Assembly: GCA_014529385.2 (NCBI GenBank)
Contig: CM043969.1
Location: 75,624,676-75,688,675 of the forward strand
Length of the DNA stretch: 64,000 nt
DNA from: Adiantum capillus-veneris
Taxonomy: Eukaryota > Streptophyta > Polypodiopsida > Polypodiales > Pteridaceae
Reading direction: 5' to 3'
The notes under the pieces were generated by a model, which was given only the letters and a program-made list of their open reading frames with translations, did not search any database and had not been told where the DNA came from. Below, piece after piece: positions 59,270 to 64,000 of this stretch. The translations under genes were made by a program, and so were the position numbers. Positions within the stretch are counted from its first letter, which is position 1. Every line of letters begins with the position of its first letter.

Positions 59270-60783
59270 CCTCTTGGGCTTCATCCATAAACTGCTATTG
59301 TTTAATGCTCCTTTGTTTGGCTGCATGCATTCTTCCCAGCAATTCATTGGTTAGTGGCAAATTGTATTTCTTTAAACGGCATCCACTAATCCAATTAGCC
59401 ATTGGTTCACCATCTAGGGTGAAAAACTTTACTGATCCACTTGGAGATACATCTTCAATGATAAATGGTCCGTTTCCCTTTTCCTTAAACTTGGGAATGT
59501 GTTGCTTAAGGGAATAGATTAAAACTAAGTCCCCTTTCTTGAAGATTTTTGTTATCAGATGGGAATTAAAAAACTATTTTTGTTTCCGCTTTTGTGCATA
59601 GATGTGAGCTACGGCAGTTAGCCTTTGCTCATCCAACTTTTCTAAATCTTCAAGTCTTTCTGACAATTCACGTCCAGTCCACTCAAGATCCTTAGCTACC
59701 CTTAATGTCGGCAATAGGCATTCTATTGGCAGTATGGCATCAACACCATAAACAAGGTTAAAGGGTGTAGAATTTAAAGTTGTTTTGAATGAAACTCGAT
59801 AAGCCCATAGAGCTGCATGGAGATTCATTTTCCAGTCTGTCCTTCTTGAACTAACCACTTTAGTCAGTACCGAGCTAAGAATTTTGTTCGTATGCTCAGC
59901 TTGTCCATTTGCTTGTGGATGATAGGGAGCTGATTTGTTATGGATGACCATAAAATCATTAAGCAAATACTCAATTACCTCATTGAGGAAATGAGTTCCC
60001 CGATCACTGATTGGCAGTCCATATCTCGTGAATACATATTCATATAAGAATGCGACAGTGGTTCTGGCATCATTCTTTTGAGTTGCTTTAGCCTCGGTCC
60101 ACTTGGTCAAATAGTCTGTAGCTACAATGATATATTGAGCTTGGGTTCTATAAGCAGGTGGCTGTATTGGTCCAACAAAATCTATCCTCCATTTCGCGAA
60201 ATCTCTAGCCCCCATCATTGGTCTTAAGGGCATGCTATCTACATGTGTTGGCATTTTTGCTCGTTGACAAGCATCACACCTTCGAACATATTCTTTGGCA
60301 TCTGGAAAAAGTGTTGGCCACCATATGTCTGTCATTAAGATTGCTCTTGCGGTGGTCTCACTAGAAAAGTGACCTCCAACTAATCCAACATGTGCTTGTT
60401 CTATAATCGGATTATACTTGTCTTCATTTGCACAAAGACGCAAATGTTGATCTTTACCTCTCCGATACAACTGGTTCCCAATAAGAGCATAGTCTCTTAC
60501 TTCAGTTTCAATTGCTCGTTGACGACGTTTACTCATATCCTCAGGAAATATTTGGCTCAATAAGTAAGTGACTAAATAGTTACTCCACTTTGGAAGAGGT
60601 GACATTTGAAACAATGTGACATGAGGTATGGGTGTTTTGTGTTTGACATTGAGGACAATCCTTTACAAAAGATCGATCACTCCTCATAGTTGGCCAAAAT
60701 ACTCGAAGTCTCATGATTCTTTGCATAGTTTGATCTTCTACAAAGTGAAGTCCTACGATGGTAATATGTGCTTGACTTAGGTA
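59270..60783 (-). pseudogene. Gypsy-3 integrase with two zinc-binding modules
   Basis: Module 1 (60775-60645): QAHITIVGLHF ... WPTM ... CPQCQ. A frameshift follows, then module 2 in the open segment 60614-59574: LYRRGKDQHLRLC, QAHVGLVGGHF (about 60400-60363), WWPTLFPDA, CDACQRAKMP (about 60262-60280). The core has WRIDFVGP, ISDRGTHFLNEV and ANGQAEHTNK (D-D-E kept). After a TAG near 59572 the C-terminal part reads KKGDLVLIYSLKQHIPKFKE and NGPFIIEDVSPSGSVKFFTL. Lineage resembles Tat/Athila. Confidence 0.8.
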
Positions 60784-62390
60784 CTAGTTTTTCTCCTCAG
60801 GATTAATGCATAAGAGAAATATTCCATCTTGATTTCTTTTGTATAGCCTACCAGCTAGTAATTGATACATAGCTAATTTCTCGATTAATCCGATTGTAAT
60901 AGGAAGTGGTATTTGTGAATCCACTTGAGCTACCGTCATCAATGATACCATGTTTTTTGACCATCGACGTATCATTTCCACAGAGAACAAATAAACATCT
61001 GGTAGATCATCATCTACCCCTTTAGGTGATTCTCCTGAAACAATCCTTGACAAATGATCTGCTCTTTGATGTGTAGTGCCCTTTTTTACAACCACAGTGA
61101 AATCAAATTCCAGAATAATGATGAACCATCTCACTATTCTTCCTGTGCTGCATGGCTTGTTGACAAATACAACAAAGCTTGATGGTCTACAAAGAACACA
61201 AACTTGTTGGCTAATAGGTAATGCCTATACTTTTTAATGACATAGATAATTCCTAACCCTTCTCTTTCAGTGGTAGTGTAATTCTTTTCTACCATGTTCA
61301 ATTGTCGGCTAGCATACAAAATAGGAAAGTCGATTTTCTCGTCTCCTGGTTGAGCTAGTATACAACCGATAGCAAAATTGGAAGCATCTACATGTATGTG
61401 GAATATCTTATTCCAATTTGGCGCTTTCAATATTGGAGCTAAGGTGAGAGCTTGCTTAAGCTTCATGAAGGATTCTTCACATGCCTCAATCCATTCAAAG
61501 TGTGTAATCAAGCTATACATGGGTTTTGCAATTATAGCATACATGTAAATGAACCGTCTGTAATATCCACAATGCCCCATGAAGGCTTGAACCCCCTTGA
61601 TTGTTGTTGGTCTAGGCAAATCAACAATGATATGAATTTTTTCAATATCAGTAGCTATGCCATTTTTAGACACTATATGTCCAAGAAATTTTCCTTGTCT
61701 ACCCATGAATGTGCACTTTTCAGGATTTAGGCAAATCCTATAAAGTCTACATTTTTTGAATACCTTTTTGAGGTGTTCAAAATGATTAGCCCGGATTGAT
61801 GAATGTACGCACAGATCATCCAAATACACTTCCAAAAATTTCCTAAGATATTCTTTAAAAGCATGGCTCATCAATCTTTGAAATGTGGCAGGAGCATTAG
61901 TTAACCCAAAGGGCATAACCCGATAGGCAAAAATACCCCATTTTGTTGCAAAAGCAGTTCTATGCTGATCTTTTGGGTCAGCCAGAAGTTGATTGTATCC
62001 CGAAAAGCCATCTAAGAAACTGTAGGCTTCTTTTTCTGCAACTCGTTCTAAAACATGCTCAGTGATTGGAAGAGAAAATTTATCTCTAATGGTGGCTGCA
62101 TTCATTGTTTTGAGATTGACACACACTCGTAATTTTCCATTCTTCTTGGGTACTACCACAATTGGAGACACCCAATCTGTGTGTTCAATTTCGTAAATGA
62201 ATTTGGCTTGCTTTGGTTTTTCAATCTCTTCTTTGATTTTCCTGGCAAATGTTTCATTATATGTGTATGGCCTTTGTCTACTTGGTTTCGCATCATCTCT
62301 CATGGGTATGGTATGTTGACAGATTTTTGGAGCAACACCCTTGAGATCCTTGTAAGACCAAGCGAAGATATCTCGGTATTCTTTTAGCAA
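60784..62390 (-). pseudogene. Gypsy-3 reverse transcriptase and RNase H
   Basis: EYRDIFAWSYKDLKGV is the Tat/Athila-type lead-in. RT: VVVPKKNGKLRVCVNLKTMN, FAYRVMPFGLTNAPATF, YLDD catalytic site. RNase H: HVDASNFAIGCILAQ and TTTEREGLGIIYV. The frame changes near 61165-61134, where the NKPCSTGRIVRW block follows; the linker to the integrase is 61134-60784 and includes the RADHLSR motif. Confidence 0.9.
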
Positions 62391-62408
62391 GCTTAGAAAA
62401 AGCTCTTC

Positions 62409-63326
62409 TTATTCCTCTGTTAGATCATTTGCAATGTAGGCAGGCCTAGGTTCTTTCCCCGGTTCAACAAAGTCTATCTTTTTCGCGTTCTCAGGCCCTT
62501 CGTAGGACTCACCCTGTTTTTGTAATTCCCTAACAGGTTGTTTGACTATGATTTTTTGATATTGGAGAGTATACTTTTTGTAATGGAATGGATCCTTACC
62601 ATCCTCTTCTGTGGTTTCCATTTCAGTCATATATATCTCCTTTAAAGCTTTTTTCAACTCTTATTATTTCTTTTTCTGCTCAACTCGTGTCATGGTTGGC
62701 TCCTTGTCCTATTTGTTTGACTTTGCTTGAGTATCCTTCCTTGTTTTTCTCGATGTTTTTGACATTTTTGGATTTTTGTTTGAAGGATATCTGCCAGTGA
62801 TTTTGTCCTTGAAGTAATCATGTGCATCTATCTGCATCAGGAATTGTGTTCTACTAGAGACTGATGGCATAGGTCTTGTTTTCACGTTTCTGGTGTCTCT
62901 TTTTCGTCTATACCCTTTTTGTCTTCTTGATTGCTGGTTAGGAAAGTCAAAAAACTTTTCCTCCCCTCCTTTCAAGAGTAGCTTAGCTCTCACATGTTAT
63001 TTTTTTGACCCCGAATCTTTTGAGGTAGCTGAGTGTTCATCTAACTCATCTGTTGCATCGTAGCAGAGGTCTGAAAAGACTTGTAGAGCTTTTATCAAGT
63101 CCTTGGGTTCTTCAATTTCATCTTCAATGTTGAGGGTTGAAATCATTTGGATGGGAATTATATCATAGCCGTTGTCATTGTAAAATTGAGTAGGCATAGA
63201 CGCATTCACACATACATCCATTGTCGCTAAAATTTGAGTCCACTCAAATGGCTCAAAGAAATGTTCCGGAAAGGGTTCAGGTACATATGCTTCATCTGTG
63301 CAATCCCTTTCTCGGATACATTCTTC
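62409..63326 (-). pseudogene. Gypsy-3 spacer between protease and RT
   Basis: Same frame as PR and RT, with stops at about 62409, 62643 and 62646, 62709, 62997 and 63327. Acidic and lysine-rich with no known domain. Confidence 0.6.
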
Positions 63327-63803
63327 TCATCTTAAGCTCCCGTTTTTTGAAGCTCCACACATCCAAATAGGAGTGTCTTTGTTTAACCAAGATGGAAGCT
63401 TAGTTTCAGTCGAAGAGACTAAATCAAACTCTTGTATGGGTGCTTTCAAGACATCTCTATAAGTGTGATCTTTCAAATTAACCCTCGTTATAGATCCCAC
63501 TTGCTTCAAGTACAAATAATTGTTTCCCCAATCTTGGATAAGCTGTACCTGTCGCATAAAAGTTCTTCCCAATATGGTTTCGTAATTGAGTTTTTTCCCA
63601 AAGTCTACTATGGCAAAAGTGTGTTGATATTCAATCCCACAGGAATTGACTATCACTTTTTCAAGCAGCCCTAATGGTATTTCGATGTGTCCATCAGCCA
63701 ATTGCAATTTCATTCGAGTTTGTCTAATGGCCGGTTGTCCCCAGGATTCCCATACTGCTTTCGTGGCTATGGCTATGCCTGCCCCACTATCCAGTATTGC
63801 CAT
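63327..63803 (-). pseudogene. Gypsy-3 protease
   Basis: MAILDSGAGIAIATKAVWES shows the D-S-G aspartic protease signature; ETILGRTFMRQVQLIQDWGN is the matching C-terminal 'ILGR' end. Stop (TGA, likely from CGA) at 63327-63329; otherwise open, and the upstream coding part runs toward the right edge. Confidence 0.8.
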
Positions 63804-64000
63804 GGTTTCTATATTTCACTGGAAGTGTTGTGTTTCCTTCTTCCCCTTCGTAATATTCTCCAACTCTGTTCATTGAAATAGATCAAATCTCTTTATTGTC
63901 CATTTTCTTTTTCAATTTTCTCAAATTTTTTGAGATTAGCCCGTTATCCCCACCTTCTCTAGGGTTTTTTGTAGATCATTCCATAAATATGGTCTAAGTT
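63804..64000. other. Right edge of window, Gypsy-3 gag-PR side
   Basis: Too short to assign; gag is expected beyond the edge. Confidence 0.4.

Larger units (their letters stand above)
51989..64000 (-). mobile_element. Gypsy-3: very long Ty3/gypsy element (Tat/Athila-like pol), 5' end off the edge
   Basis: Order on the minus strand: PR (63803), spacer, RT-RNase H (62390), integrase with two H2C2 modules (to ~59270), a second retropepsin-like domain (~59.1-58.85 kb), tandem palindromic repeats (56.1-56.75 kb), a coiled-coil ORF (55.9-52.4 kb), PPT and LTR. At least 12 kb here, with gag and 5' LTR beyond 64000. The 3' LTR's outer end is not certain. That all of it is one element is inferred from common orientation and the PPT/LTR at the end. 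Confidence 0.7.

Noticed and set aside
52378-64000. Endogenous pararetrovirus (caulimovirus) as an explanation of the region.
   Set aside because: PR-RT-RH is followed by an integrase with H2C2 and D-D-E and by PPT/LTR, so it is a Ty3/gypsy element.

Overview
The window is nuclear DNA of a large, repeat-rich land-plant genome. The evidence is a plant BAHD acyltransferase gene with the family's conserved intron, plant-type Ty1/copia and Ty3/gypsy elements (three of the copia/gypsy primer sites or LTR pairs are clear), L1-like LINE remnants, and many long (GA/CT)n and (CA)n tracts. A ~10 kb intron packed with transposon debris fits a fern or another giant-genome plant, but the species cannot be fixed from the sequence. 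There are no bacterial-type genes, CRISPR arrays, or rRNA genes.

Layout. 1-2740: 3' end of a decayed chromovirus (Gypsy-1, + strand): integrase tail, broken chromodomain, PPT and LTR. A 278-bp solo-LTR-like insert with a perfect 5-bp target-site duplication (TSD) splits the integrase. 2767-16272: a second chromovirus (Gypsy-2, - strand) with gag, PR, RT, RH, INT and chromodomain. Its 5' LTR is truncated and carries a nested copia element (Copia-1, 10261-16181, TSD GTTCC) whose polyprotein is broken by one TAG codon. 16273-19423: a mosaic of re-copied pieces of this junction (four copies of the LTR/flank boundary).

19654-31745 (- strand): the only convincing cellular gene, a BAHD acyltransferase. 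Exon 1 is 31263-31745 and exon 2 is 19654-20823, joined in phase 0 across a 10,439-bp GT-AG intron. The intron holds a 346-bp MITE, microsatellites, two LINE copies and a 1.1-kb tandem duplication containing a tRNA-like segment.

33782-38965: Copia-3 (- strand, perfect TSD GATTG). 38966-40060: a faint MULE-like transposase remnant. 40582-46142: Copia-2 (+ strand). 46555-50400: a LINE remnant interrupted by a 1,577-bp solo LTR (48721-50297) of the Gypsy-1 family. 50400-52000: three long (GA)n tracts.

52000-64000 (- strand): Gypsy-3, a very long element truncated by the right edge. It encodes PR, RT, RH and INT, then about 7 kb more after the integrase: a second retropepsin-like domain, a block of diverged tandem repeats each carrying a 20-bp palindrome, and a long degenerate coiled-coil ORF, before a PPT and LTR. 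The integrase also appears to have two successive H2C2 zinc-binding modules. This unusual element is the best candidate here for something not well described. All transposon ORFs are damaged to some degree; only the BAHD gene looks intact.
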